Assembly: GCF_963966145.1 (NCBI RefSeq)
Contig: NC_091056.1
Location: forward strand, 4,428,217 to 4,492,216
Direction: 5' to 3'
Length of the DNA stretch: 64,000 nucleotides
Source: Tenebrio molitor
Taxonomy: Eukaryota > Arthropoda > Insecta > Coleoptera > Tenebrionidae
Part shown: positions 34,240 to 45,275 of the stretch, one piece after another
How the letters are laid out: each line of letters opens with the position of its first letter
Numbering within the stretch: the first letter of the stretch is position 1
Notes under the pieces: model-generated
Seen by the model: only the letters and a program-made list of their open reading frames with translations
Databases searched by the model: none
Told to the model about the DNA's origin: nothing
Translations under genes and position numbers: made by a program

Positions 34240-36306
34240 TGTAGCGTTACAAAACGCCACAATGGCGATTGGCCGGAGTAGGAGGCCAAGAGGTCCTACT
34301 TATGCTCGCGGGACTAATAGATCGCAGTTCGAAGACCCGGAACTAGCAGATAACGCACGGCATTTGGTAACGCGACGCGCCCACCCTGCCTTCAAGTTTT
34401 TTGCGTCGCTCATTCCGGAAGCGGAAAGCTTCATTTGTAGAGTCTTGGTGCCAGTTAAGTATCGTCGTTCGCAGGTGGTCCGTTTTGTGAGGACACGTCG
34501 GGATCACGCGGTGATGCCGCTCCTGGTGTCGTAAGCGTAGTCGTATCCCGGCGAGTCCTAAGCGCATCGGGACCATCTGCGGATATCATTTTGGAAGCAC
34601 CAGTTATCGTAATTGACCTGCGAGTTACGGCAATTAACATCAGGATAGACGTGCACGACTTACCGACACGTTACCGTCCAAATCCTGAAATCTCCGCTCG
34701 GCATAATTTCGAGGTAAACAAACCGACGCCATGACGGTCCACCTGTCATGACACGCGCACGTGTAGTACCACCGGAAATGCACATTTTTGATTGCGCAGT
34801 ACCACGCAAGCGCAGCACGCCTTGTAGCACAACTGAATAAGGTCGAGAATCGCGCGCGTGACGATTTTCGCGATTTATGGGACTGCGGTGCCGAGATTAA
34901 AAATGCGGAAGTCGGACACTTCGTCGAGAGCCGTCGAAGCGACGCCAGCGAAGCGCCTTTTAGAGTTCGTGGTCGAGTGACCCCTCGCCTTGTAGAGGTA
35001 ATTATCGTTCAATTTTGAATTCATTTCACTAAGACCATGTATTAGGGGTGGTTCGATCCAGTTTAGAGTCAATCCCGTTTGGATAAATCGATCCAGTACC
35101 GTAGCGCAACTTTAAGAGTACCGAAAATTTTTGAGTAAAGGAGTGCCGGAAGGACTTCGATTTAGCACCAAGAACCCCCTTTTTCGCTGAAAGGTAATTA
35201 CCGAATCTTCCGATTTTCACAACACTAACGACAATTCGTTAGGGGTCGTTCCCTAGGGTGATTCGTCGCCGCATCGTCGTTAGGGTGGTCGAGAGGCACA
35301 TCGTTCGCAGAGGCGATCGTTTTTTTGGGAACATCGTTCGTTAAGGGCTATCGTTTGCAAGAGTTATCGTTCAGCATCGTTTCGTTTCCGGCCAAGAAAT
35401 ATCGAAAAACGTCAAGGTCACGCTGTGACGCCATCATGTAGGAATCGTATCGTACCGCAAGCCGAAAGGACGCTATTCGAGGAGACAACATATCCGGCAT
35501 AAGATAAGTCGCCATATTTTTATTGCGGATTTGCGAAAAATCAAAGAACGCCTCGAATTTCCCGCTTCTCACGTTAACAATTTTTGTATGGTTAGGACTT
35601 TTTAGAAACTAAGCAAATGTTAGGAATTATTTTGTAAGAACTTTTTCATTCAATTTTCATTCAACGTCAAATTAGAGAAACTTCAGTCAAATTTCACGTT
35701 TCGGAACTTCACCGATTTTAAACTTTCCTATCAGGATCAATTTTTATTTTTTGTCAAGGTGTCACCCCAATCTTGACCTTGGGTTTCAAAAAATTTAATT
35801 TCAATTATTAGCTCGATCAGAAGGAAGTCTAAGTTCGGGGGGTTTCCCATCAAGAATCAAAACATCTTTTATTTCGTCGAAGAATATCATGTTTAGTTTA
35901 AGATTCGGTCACATGTGAAGGAAAAGCTTTTCTGGTTACGACCAAGGTTAATTATTAAGGCCATCTGAAAGTACTGGTTCCACATTTTCCATTTTTCACA
36001 CAATAGTTACAAGCGAACCATTGTCGCATTCGTGCGAACCAGTACAGAATCATTGAAATTTGCTCTGTGAAAAATCTCGGAGTGACCACTGAATAAATTA
36101 ATTTTATTATTAACGTTCAAAACGAATTTGCTTTCCACTACCTTCGACGAGTAGGAACTGAGCACTTGTCCCGGCAGCTGGACAAGCAACAACCAGCTCA
36201 AGACAATAGCTGCCTGGCGCCCATTTTTTAAAATCCGAACCCACGCCCTCTGCCCCGAAAAACCCCCTGAGAGCCCGGAGCTGTCACTGGCCAACTTTTG
36301 GTCACA
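34240..36306 (+). repeat. Gypsy 3' LTR
   Basis: It is 2067 bp, as in the 5' LTR. Differences I noticed correspond to 5' LTR positions near 27749, 28389, 28516, 28546, 28992, 29020, 29305 and 29460, all single bases. Confidence 0.95.
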
Positions 36307-37209
36307 GTACTACTAATAATATGTTTGACAAATATCAAAAAAGTCCAAATCTAGACACAGCGGATGAATTATTAAAATCACTGAATAATTCAAGAAAAGA
36401 AAAATGGAATGAACTTATGGAAAACATGAACTTCACTCATTCTAGTCGCAGTTGTTGGTGTTTAGTGAAACTGAAAACGAGAAACAACATTATACATAAA
36501 CTCGCAGCCACAAGTTAGGGAGCGAATGTACACACTTTACGTGTCACAGGACTAGCTCTAGTGTATTCTACGGCAGAATATTGTTGCACTGTATGGAAGA
36601 ACAGTGCACACGTGAGCAAAATAGATGCTCAATTGAATACCATACTTCGAATTAGGTATAACGGGTAAAATCTACTCCAATACCATGGCTACATGTTTTA
36701 GCGCACATTATTCCTTACGATATTAGAAGAAAATACGTCACAAAACGAATTTGGGATAAATTTCAAAATTCACCAAACATGTGCTCCGTAACACAAGACA
36801 TGGAAAATTTACCACCCTATATATAGATTAAAACAGCATAAACCACTTTGAAAAGAAGAATTTCTCATGCAACCATTTTTCAGATCTGATCATTGGAAAG
36901 CAGCCTGGCAAGACGTGGATATTTTCAATAAAAATCTAATTGAGGACCCTACAAAACAAGTTCCGGGATTTGAGCTAATTAATCTGGTGTAAATTAAATC
37001 GTTTTAGAACCGGCCATGGCAAATGCAATAATTTGCTGTTTCACTAAAACATTCGTGAAAACCCTTCTTGTGAATGCGGTGCAGAAAAAGAAACCATCCA
37101 ACACATTGTGGAAGAATGTCCCCTTACTAAATTCCAGCAAGGTTTCTCCAAGCTCCATCTACTTACCGAAGACGCCTTAAATTGGCTACAACAAATTAAA
37201 AACATATAA

Positions 37210-37712
37210 TTCCCCATTATTATTTTGTGAATTTCGAATTTTAATTGTATTTTTCTTCATACGATTATGTATAGGTATATGTATTAACTTTCATTAAAAT
37301 TTGGTTGTGTAGTTGCTGAAATTACTAATAGTTTTTTTTTGTATGGTATTTCTTACATCTTTTTAATTTCAAAAGTTTGCTAAAACCTAGTTCTAAACAT
37401 AGCACTTCAAATTTAGTTTATATATTCATAAAGACAGTAATTATAACCCCATAATATTTAACAGCCTTGCTGATTCATTTCGGGGGATAGGTAGATATAA
37501 GCCCTACTACAATGAATTCGTAAAACTTTTTTTATTTGTCTGTGGGTTAACTCTGCTGTGGGTCAACAAAACCATGTCAAAATAATGTGACGCATAACCT
37601 CAAAATAAAGTAATGACGGTTTCACATGTTTAGTAACTTTTTTGACATAACATAAAGCTCACTTTAGATAATCAACGCCTACCGCGGTGCCACTTATTCT
37701 GAATTATACTAC
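37210..37712. other. LINE 3' UTR joined to mariner right arm
   Basis: AT-rich sequence follows the LINE stop. The mariner arm resumes by about 37674, where it pairs with 25535-25568. I see no gene. Confidence 0.45.
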
Positions 37713-37720
37713 AGTTAGTA

Positions 37721-37896
37721 CCGAAAGGCATTGCTATTAGGTCAGTATCGTTTGGACTCGAAGAAATTATTAAACAACGGAATGAAATAACACAAACAGG
37801 ATTTTTCTAAAGTAATTTTTTGTTCCTGTTTGATTATTGTTGAAAACGTTCAAATCATACTGATCTATTAGTACATAATGCCTTTCGGTACTAACT
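37721..37896. mobile_element. 176-bp MITE in the mariner right arm
   Basis: AGTTAGTACCGAAAGGCAT on the left pairs with ATGCCTTTCGGTACTAACT on the right. AGTTAGTA appears at 37713-37720 and 37897-37904. Comparison with the left arm (25500-25540), which lacks the insert, confirms it as an insertion with up to 8 bp duplicated. Confidence 0.75.
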
Positions 37897-38189
37897 AGTT
37901 AGTAAATTAATCATTCATAAAGAAAATAATAAGATTTTTTTTTTATTTTCAACAATTTTTTTCTCAAGTTTTTTTAAATGTAAGGGATTAAATTTCTTTT
38001 ACTGTCATGTTGACAGTTAAAAGACATATGAAAATGATGACGAATAAATATAGGTTCCTATTTAAAAAAATAGATGATCGCGTCATTACTTTGAAATTGA
38101 AATTAAAAATCGACCTGTTTTTGTTCCTTTTAAAAACTCAACAGTTTATGATTTATCGAATTGTTACGTTTCTTTGGCCCCTCACTGTA

Positions 38190-38525
38190 TATCAAGATGA
38201 AGAATTTTGTTTAAAAATGTTCCAGAACGTTCTAGAACTTTTCCAAGCGGCACAAAGGAAGGTACCCAGGTACCCACAGCCGGATCGGCGAAAACACGGA
38301 TCACGATGACCGAAATCGCGGAAAAAACGGGGATCCGGGGAAGAGAAGGAGGAGCTTGTCCCAGCAAACTGGGAAGAGCGGGAGGCGACAGCAACGACAA
38401 CGGAGGTATTTGGACACCTTATTATAAAACACATGTTGACAGACTGGAAAAAGTACAATACAGGATTTTAAATTTATAAGATGGAAGCTTTCTTCACAAA
38501 TTTCGTATAGCTATAGTTTAAGTCT
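38190..38525. other. Short mixed relics
   Basis: A GC-rich stretch has no clear domain. At 38409-38477 a fragment reads TPYYKTHVDRLEKVQYRILN, typical of the Jockey-type ORF2 thumb, so this is LINE debris. Confidence 0.35.
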
Positions 38526-39041
38526 GTGTTATCTCGGTCTAGCCACACTAGATGTAAGACGAAAATATTTTGCACTGTGGCCCAGATGAGCGCCAGGAAG
38601 GACGGGTCAGTGGTCTTCGCCTGCAAGACCAAGGAGCAGAAGGAGAAGCTGGAGCAGGAAATCCGCAAGAAGGGGGCAGTGACGGTAAGGGACATCCCAA
38701 GGATCAACCCCCACTGACCCTGACAGTGCCGAAGAGGTTGTGGCGGACGTCCACCAAAAGAACGATTGGTTGTACGGAGGACAGCCACTGGAAGAGTTCC
38801 GGAAGAGCTTCGCGTTCCTCACCAAGAGGGAGTGCCAGAACGACAGGCGGCACAACATGGTCTTCGCCGGGGAACCCAAAATCCACCACGAGGTAACGGA
38901 GAGGCAGGAGAGTCAGGTCGATGTCGATCTCACCCTCTGCTTCGTGACGGAAGAGATCCAGGTGAAGCAATGTTTCAGGTGCCATCGTTTCGGTCACATG
39001 GCGAGGGAGTATAAGAACAAGGAGCTGTACCTCAAGTGCTG
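38526..39041 (+). pseudogene. R1-type LINE ORF1 fragment A
   Basis: The text gives an RRM-like segment (DGSVVFACKTKEQKEKLEQE ... AVTVRDIPRINPH) and, one frame over, QKNDWLYGGQPLEEFRKSF to a zinc knuckle CFRCHRFGHMAREY. These are parts of the RNA-binding ORF1 of R1/Jockey-clade LINEs. At least one frameshift lies near 38716. The fragment ends at 39041, four bases into the next ORF1. Confidence 0.55.
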
Positions 39042-40072
39042 ATCCAAGTCTGCACGGCCAACCTCGCAGTGATAAGGGACCATTTGAATGTCCGCAAAGA
39101 TGGAGTCATGAAAAAACATAATTACTTGCTGACTGCAGACTTGATCCAACATGGACTTCAGCAGGTAGTCCTTAATATTAACGACGCCCCCGCGAACCCG
39201 CTGAATGAGGAGAAAAAAAGGAACATTGTGAAAGAGGCCGTCTCCAGCCACTTTCCGGCACCCCAGACATCAACATCATACAGCGCGGTTGCTGCGAGAC
39301 CCGCTTCCACAGCCATCGCACACCAACAGAAACCTCCTGCCGCACCGAAACATAAAGTGATGATCACACCAGCCGCAAACCGTCGAGGATCTTGATGTCA
39401 AAAACTCCAAGTAATTACGGCATCCGAGCAGACAACGTCGCATGTCTGAAATACAACGCCGTACTGGTTGAGTCAGTTCTGAAACTGGGCGACTCGAATC
39501 TATTAAAAGAACTGAAGCTCACCGCCAAGCCAGTCGACAACACTGGCGAAGAATGCAGATTATGGACGCACCAGATCACACCACCCAAAAGCAACTTCTG
39601 GCAGAATTGTGCAAAACAGAATCTTCCCGCGACGGTACCGGAACTGTTCACAAGGAAAATTCGGATGCAGAAACCGCGCAATGGGAGAGGGGAAAACGAC
39701 ACCACGAGCTGGATCGTAGAATTACACCCAGCGGCGCGAGCCCACTTCGTAACAACGGAGAGAATCTACACGACTTGGAGGTCGCACAATATTAGGGATT
39801 TCCTGCTTGTCTCTAGATGCTTCAAGTGCCTGAGATTTGGGCACATCGCAAAATTCTGTAACTCCCCAAGGCAATGCGGATTCTGCGCCAGCACGGACCA
39901 CGAGAGCCGCGACTACGAGGACAGAGAGGACAAGAGGGCGCATAAATGTGCAAACTGCACGAGAAGCGGAATAAAGGAAGCCAATCATCACACAGCGGAG
40001 AACATCTGTCCTATCTATCAACATCGTCTTCAAGAAGCTATAAACTCTACGAATTACGAAGTTGACGGATAG
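39036..40072 (+). pseudogene. R1-type LINE ORF1 fragment B
   Basis: There are two frames: 39036-39395 (helical region with an Ala/Pro-rich linker) and 39392-40072, which holds the RRM-like part and a run of Cys/His knuckles (CFKCLRFGHIAKFC, CGFCASTDHESRDY, CANCTRSG...). The stop at 40072 overlaps the start of the ORF2 frame by about ten bases, as usual for R1-clade elements. Next to fragment A it gives two ORF1 modules in a row, so they come from different copies or a rearrangement. Confidence 0.6.
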
Positions 40073-41766
40073 AGAAATCAATGTAGTACAAATCAACCTA
40101 CAAAAATCACGTACGGCAACAAGTGAACTATTAGGACAGATGATAACTAACAACATTTCGCTGGCTCTGGTGCAAGAGCCCTACGTGTGCAAAGTGACAA
40201 ACGCATACAAAATCCTCGGTCTCAACGGCATACAATGTACGAGTATGGCACGGAAAGAATCGAAGCTCCTGTCAACAATTTTGTACAACAGCGACCACAT
40301 CCGCCCGCTGTTCGTACCCCAATTGTCTACGAGCAACATGGTGGTCATATCAGCAAAAGTCCGTACAACACAAGTGTGCTTCGTAAGCGTCTATTTGCCA
40401 CCGTACTCGGACCTCCTAGCAGAACTGCTGGCACTCCAAAGGGTCATGCTAGCCACGGCGGAGCACAAAACTGTTGTAGAAGGGGACTTTAACGTCCGCT
40501 CGACGCTGTGATCATCGGGACGACAGCAGAGCCCCGACACTAGAAGAATTCATCGCCAGCAACAATCTAGCAATAATAAACAGGCCCGGAACTACCCCGA
40601 ACTTCAGGTCTCCAAATGGATGCAGCTTTAGCGCCATCGACGATATAAGCAAGTGGACGGTTGCTGAGGACGTCGTGAGTTCCGATCATAACGCTATTAG
40701 ATTCACGGTGTACACGAACCCGAACAGACAAGAGGTGCAAACGAACGCCGCCGACTTCATCGTCGATTGTAGCCATATCCTGCCCGAGGACATTGAGGAG
40801 GAAACGAGCGAGTAGAGCACAGATTTTGAGCGCAACTACCCAAATCTTAACACGCCGGCACAAATTGACGCAGCTATTGAGTCTGTCCAAGGCGGAATCA
40901 AAACCCGCATCATAACAAAGGGGGCTAGGAGGCGCAAATACCGCGGCAGACCCGAATGGTAGACCGACGAGGTTGAAAGATTCCGCAAGGTCTATTTGAA
41001 AAAAAAAAGATCTCTTACCAAAACCGTCACAAAGAATACTCGATCCAGCTACACAGCGAGATGACTGCGGCCAAAGTCAGATTCATCGGCAAACTTTAGA
41101 CCACAAGGAAAAAAGACTGCGACAAATTTGTGGAGAATGACCTGAAAGAAAACCCGTGGGGCGTTGTCTACAAGGCTAGGTGGCAGCTAGCAAGTTCCAC
41201 GAGGCGAGAGTCCTGAGCTGCTTCACCAGGGACGATGACACGATCACGCTCACACAGGAACAAACTATGAGTCACATATTCCACGCTCTACTACCGGATG
41301 ACAACCCAGAAACGAACAACTATGAACAAAGACAGGAGCAACAAGAATACAAAGGAATTGTCCCGCGCAATACCAGAGGCGACAAGTTCCAAGGGGTAGA
41401 ACTGGACGCGATTATCAAAGCGCTCAACACTAACAAGGCGCCGGGAGGCGATGCGATCAAGGGAAATATTGTCAAACTGGCGCACAAATGGGTTGGCTCG
41501 GCGTTGCTAAGAATTTACAATGCCTGCTGGAGGTGGGATTCTTTCCACGTGCATGGAAAACTGGCAAACTTGTCATTTTGCTAAAGGACCCAACGCAAGA
41601 CTTCGGCAACCTAAAGAACTACCGTCCCATTGTGCTTCTCCCTGCATACGGAAAAACTAATGAAGAACGCGCTAACTCAGGCCATTACGCCAATGCACGT
41701 GGAGGCGCAATTTGGATTCACTCCTGGATGGTCCACGATAAGAGTGGCCAGATCATAGGAAATTAA
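40062..41766 (+). pseudogene. R1-type LINE ORF2: APE endonuclease and RT N-terminus
   Basis: INLQKSRTATSELLGQM and LALVQEPYV mark the apurinic-type endonuclease; GDFNVRSTL and, after a shift, SSDHNAIRF complete its motifs. Then NTNKAPGGDAIKGNIVKLA and NYRPIVLLPAYGKT are RT blocks 0-2. The frame is broken near 40511, 40815, 41098 and 41575, and the sequence ends at about 41766 before the catalytic ADD. GC content is clearly above the surroundings. Target choice (rDNA, telomere or other) cannot be read. Confidence 0.7.
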
Positions 41767-42059
41767 TTCTTACATACTCGTCAACACCATTTGTTTTATT
41801 ATTTACTCGTAATATTTTATATAACTTTATAATCAAAAGCAAATAATATATGCACTTGGATCAAAGGTGATTATATACAAAATAAAAATTTACAAAAATT
41901 ATTATTTGTATATATTTTATACTTTACTATGTCTTCCACTACTTCCTTTACATCCGTCATATAGGTACCTACATTATTTTTCTGTCCAATTCTTTTTTCC
42001 ACATTTTCAGATGTGTCTCCAAATTACCAGTCCTTTTTCCCCTTTATTTTTAGGCCTCG
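41767..42059. other. AT-rich non-coding stretch
   Basis: I see no gene. A polypyrimidine run and AG near 42050 could be the acceptor of an intron of the following transposase. Confidence 0.3.
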
Positions 42060-43078
42060 GTGAGTGACTTGGCAAGTATGATTCTTAAAAGAATTTTGGA
42101 CAGCAAGAAGCAATTTAAGGAATGTCCAAAAGCTTTGAAGATTTTCGCATGTACCCTATTTTTTCTTTCGCCAAAGGCTTATGAGTATGTGAGGGATAAT
42201 TTAATACTGTGTCTGCCTAATCCAAGTACCATAAGATCATGGTACCAAAATGTCAATGGTAGCCCAGGAATCTCGACATTAGCACACGAAACTATTCGAC
42301 AAAAAGTAAAAGAGACCGAAAAAAGAAAAAAAGTATTTTGCGGAATACAAATGAATGACATGACAATCAAACAGGGACTACAGTGGGACGGAAAGAAAGT
42401 AATCGGCTACGTTGACTTCGGAGAACAAGAAGTTACAAGTAACGACGAAAATGGAGAGGAAGGTCCAGAGGAATTTTTAGAAGAGGCAAAAAATGCTTGC
42501 GTTGTAATGTGTACGTGTATCAATGGTCATTGGAAAATACCGATTTCTTATTATTTAATTGCTGGCATGAAAGCAAAAGAACGCGCAGAGGTAATGAAGA
42601 ATGTTTTAATTGCTTTACATGAGACTGGTTTGGAAGTAATTTCTTTTACCTTTGATGGAACGTCTACGAATTTTTAAAATTTTTCAATGATCTAGGTGCA
42701 AGAGTCTCAAACTTAAAAAATCTTCAAAATTATTGTTTCTACTGCGGTGTCACAATGAGCATTTTGTGACACCGAAAACAGTTTCACAAAGATCAATTTT
42801 ATAGCATCGTTTCTAGTGATAATTGAATTTGGGATTGGTATTGAAAGTAAATTTCAGTGTTAAATGTGATGTCATTTGAACCTGAATCCATGTTTTGGAT
42901 CAAAGTAAACTATTAAGTGGGTAGATTATTATTGCAACAACATCTGCATTTAAAATTTAATTTTCAATAAAATGACATTGCCGTCAATACCAACCTAATT
43001 CTATTAAAATAAAAGTCACTAGATAATAATTTTATATTTAAAACATTAAATTAATGAAGCCGAAGTAGAAAAAATAGG

Positions 43079-43172
43079 ATGTTACACTCGTTGCACAAGA
43101 CATGTTGTCGAACTCGCTCTTTCAGAAACCCTCTCGTTCGACAATGGACTGTCTTGTGCAACTCGTATAACA
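43079..43172. repeat. Short inverted repeat in P-element relic
   Basis: TGTTACACTCGTTGCACAAG and TTGTCGAAC pair with the complementary sequence ending at 43172. It is probably a tiny MITE. A separate perfect hairpin (CGGTGTCACAA / TTGTGACACCG) lies at about 42742-42771. Confidence 0.5.
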
Positions 43173-44298
43173 ATATACTATTTTGAATCCCGCCAATGAA
43201 AAACCAATTTTCATAGTTCCGGATGCATGCCATATGGTCAAATTAGTCAGAACTTGTTGGGGAACTTAGAAATGTCTTTTGTTAGATGATAATTCAGTTA
43301 TTGATTGGAATTTCTTGTTCATTTGGTTCAATATCAAGAAACCCATGATCCGCATCTTGCAAACAAATTGAGGCGTAGACATTTAAATTGGGAAAATGAA
43401 AAAATGAATGTTTCTGTACCTGGGCAAACTATGAGCGAAAGTGTTGCAACTGCTTTACATTATTTGCGCGAGACTCTGGGCCTGGCACAGTTTCAGCACA
43501 GTGAAGGGACCAAAGAATTCTGTCGTAATTTCAATTATACTCGTATCTTTGATATTTTGAACTCAAGAAACAAATTTTGCAAAAATCCACAAAAAGCTCC
43601 CATAAATGCAAACAATTTAGATATTATAAAACAACGCATACAGGAATTAGAAAAATACACACCGCACAACAGTTATCGCATCACGTTGTTTCTTAAGTAT
43701 ATTGCAAATGGTCTGTAACCTTTTGGTATAAATAGACTAAATTTAATCTTTAAGAAGATTTCAACCCTATATTGAAATAATGATAATTGATTTTTGCACT
43801 GCTTGTGTTAATTTTTGTTGACTGTATGCAAGACATTGCAGACCCATCTCGTTTACCACAATACTTTAGAGCGAATTAATCAATGACTGTAACTCCTTAT
43901 GTTGATATGTGCAATATGGATTTTATACAATTCCATTCTCGGAAAGATAACACAGAAAAAAATTAAGTGGAAATTCAAATTGTACATGTATAAATATACC
44001 TATGTTATGCGGTAATTGTTGTGGGGAGTGTATATTTGCTCTTTGAAAATTTCGGAATCCACGCCAGTTTTAACGTCATCTCTGAAGACAGGATTCTTCG
44101 GATTCATTGTAGGTCTTCGAAGCGCTGTTGATATTTTTCAATACTGGTGCAATCCTGACATTGGATTTGAATATTTGTTGACGTATAAATTGTCACAAGA
44201 TCATTTCGAGTTGTTTTTCTCTGCTGCCAGGAGTAGGAACGGGAATAACAACAATCCAACTGCTATGCAGTTTATTTCAGCGATGAAAAAACTACTAA

Positions 44299-44429
44299 GG
44301 GTACGTTTATGTTGGAGCTACGATGAGCGATAAAAGCGGCGACAAGAGCGAACTCCCATGATTTTCAAATGGCAATTCGCTCTTATCGCCGCTTTTATCG
44401 CTCATCGCAGCTCCAACATAAACGTTCCC
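44299..44429. mobile_element. PIF/Harbinger-like MITE with TAA duplication
   Basis: This is a near-perfect 131-bp palindrome: GGGTACGTTTATGTTGGAGC on the left, its complement on the right. TAA lies on both sides (44296-44298, 44430-44432). It interrupts the C-terminal part of the P-element transposase. Confidence 0.85.
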
Positions 44430-44767
44430 TAACACATGCGCAAGTGGGAGGATCAAGAAATGCGAATTGTTTAGCTCAAGATACCACGAATTTTTTGCAA
44501 AGCGAAATAAAATGCAATAACAGTGGATCAGAAAATCTAAGCTTGATAGAAATCAATACTTTTTCTCATCCGTAAACGACAAGTGACTTCAGGAGAAAAG
44601 AGACAACTTTTTAATCGACAGCGCTTTTGAAAATCTACATGAAGTTTACATTGATGACGTCATTGCTTACATTGCTGGGTTCATCGTAAAAAAAATTATA
44701 AACAAAATTACATGCGGCACATGCAGAGAACAATTGTACTTTGAAAGTAGCCTCCCGAATTTACAAA

Positions 44768-44869
44768 ATTTGAAATTGAAATTAAAAATCAACCTGTTTT
44801 TGTTCTTTTTTCAAAACTCAACAGTTTATGATTTATCGAATTGTTGCGTTAGTTTTGCCCCTCACTGTA
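44768..44869. mobile_element. Solo right arm of the 25.2-kb Tc1/mariner family
   Basis: TGAAATTGAAATTAAAAATC through CCCCTCACTGTA closely matches the right arm ending at 38189. No left arm is near. It separates the P-element tail from an R1-like LINE fragment. Confidence 0.75.
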
Positions 44870-45275
44870 TGTCGATGGACCATCCAGGAAGCAAAGAAAA
44901 GGAAGGCACCAGGTGTCGATGGCTTTCCCTCGTCGGGACTCTCGGGGGAGATATGCTCGAGGTTTTCAATCGCTGCCTTAAGGAGGGACGATTTCCTCGA
45001 GTATGGAAGCAGGCGGCGATCGCGTGGATTTCCAAGCCAGGGGGGGGGGGGACGGGGCTCAGACCGGTGTGTCTGTTGCCCACCATCGGAATGGTGTACG
45101 ACAAGATCTTGGCAAAAAGCTGTCGTACCACCTGGAGGTAAGTGGTCTCTTGTCCGATAATCAGTTTGATTTCAGGAAAGAAAGAGGAACGACCGAGGCG
45201 ATCGACAGAGCAGTCGGAAACCTCAAGAGGGCGAGGGCCGAGTCGAAACATGCGACTACGGCGCCGACCACGTGA
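44870..45275 (+). pseudogene. R1/Jockey-type RT fragment
   Basis: Pieces in alternating frames read IQEAKKRKAPGVDGFP, EVFNRCLKEGRFPRVWKQAA and TGLRPVCLLPTIGMVYDKIL, then the segment before the RT core (SDNQFDFRKERGTTEAIDRA). A 10-G run near 45040 marks one frameshift. GC-rich codons resemble the 38.5-41.8 kb LINE, but it covers the same RT region, so it is a separate copy. Confidence 0.65.

Larger units (their letters stand above)
27468..36306 (+). mobile_element. Ty3/Gypsy LTR retrotransposon, young but internally deleted
   Basis: The 8839-bp element has two 2067-bp LTRs (27468-29534, 34240-36306) that differ at only about eight positions. It starts TGTAGCG, ends GTCACA and has a 4-bp duplication GTAC (27464-27467, 36307-36310). 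A primer site, gag, pol and a polypurine tract are in the expected order; there is no env-like frame. LTRs of 2 kb recall Ulysses/Osvaldo-like Gypsy elements; that placement is inference. gag carries a frameshift, and pol lacks the end of RNase H and the start of integrase, so this copy could not have moved by itself. Confidence 0.95.
27290..37209 (+). pseudogene. Jockey-like LINE ORF2 fragments flanking the Gypsy insertion
   Basis: Before the Gypsy (27301-27467) the frame reads WKKFQNEVEQTVRWIPPTRK, the linker after the endonuclease of Jockey/CR1-type ORF2. After it (36307-36515) the same region continues (NMFDKYQKSPNLDTADELLK...). The RT core is then missing: at about 36518 the text jumps to the thumb region (GLALVYSTAEYCCTVWKNSA) and a C-terminal Cys/His cluster (CECGAEKETIQHIVEECPL) with a stop near 37207. 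Several frameshifts exist. The copy is 5'-truncated with an internal RT deletion, and the Gypsy inserted between codons of the linker. Confidence 0.65.
25202..38189 (+). mobile_element. Tc1/mariner-like element swollen to 13 kb by nested insertions
   Basis: Long inverted arms define the ends: TACAGTCAGGGGCAAAAATA at 25202 and its near complement ending at 38189, with TA outside both. The arms match over about 350 bases, including a GACAGTTAAA/TTTAACTGTC segment and the sequence around GGCATCGCGGTAGGC (25548) versus GCCTACCGCGGTGCC (37678). The element carries its transposase at 25819-27239. Inside lie a LINE fragment, a Gypsy element within that LINE and a small MITE in the right arm. A solo right arm of the same family occurs at 44768-44869. 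Confidence 0.85.
42060..44760 (+). pseudogene. P-element (THAP9-like) transposase pseudogene
   Basis: The first block (42060-42677) has the helix-turn-helix-like start (LPNPSTIRSWYQNVNGSPGI) and the RNase-H-like part (QWDGKKVIGYVDFGE ... ISFTFDGTSTN). A middle block (43305-43718) has LANKLRRRHLNWENEKMNVS and FDILNSRNKF. A third (44016-44298) has YLLTYKLSQDHFELFFSAAR, and the tail after the nested MITE reads DVIAYIAGFIV plus a CGTCREQ Cys pair near 44720. All match P/THAP9 transposase order. The N-terminal THAP finger is not seen, and non-coding insertions separate the blocks. It cuts P-element ends; this copy is dead. Confidence 0.8.
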
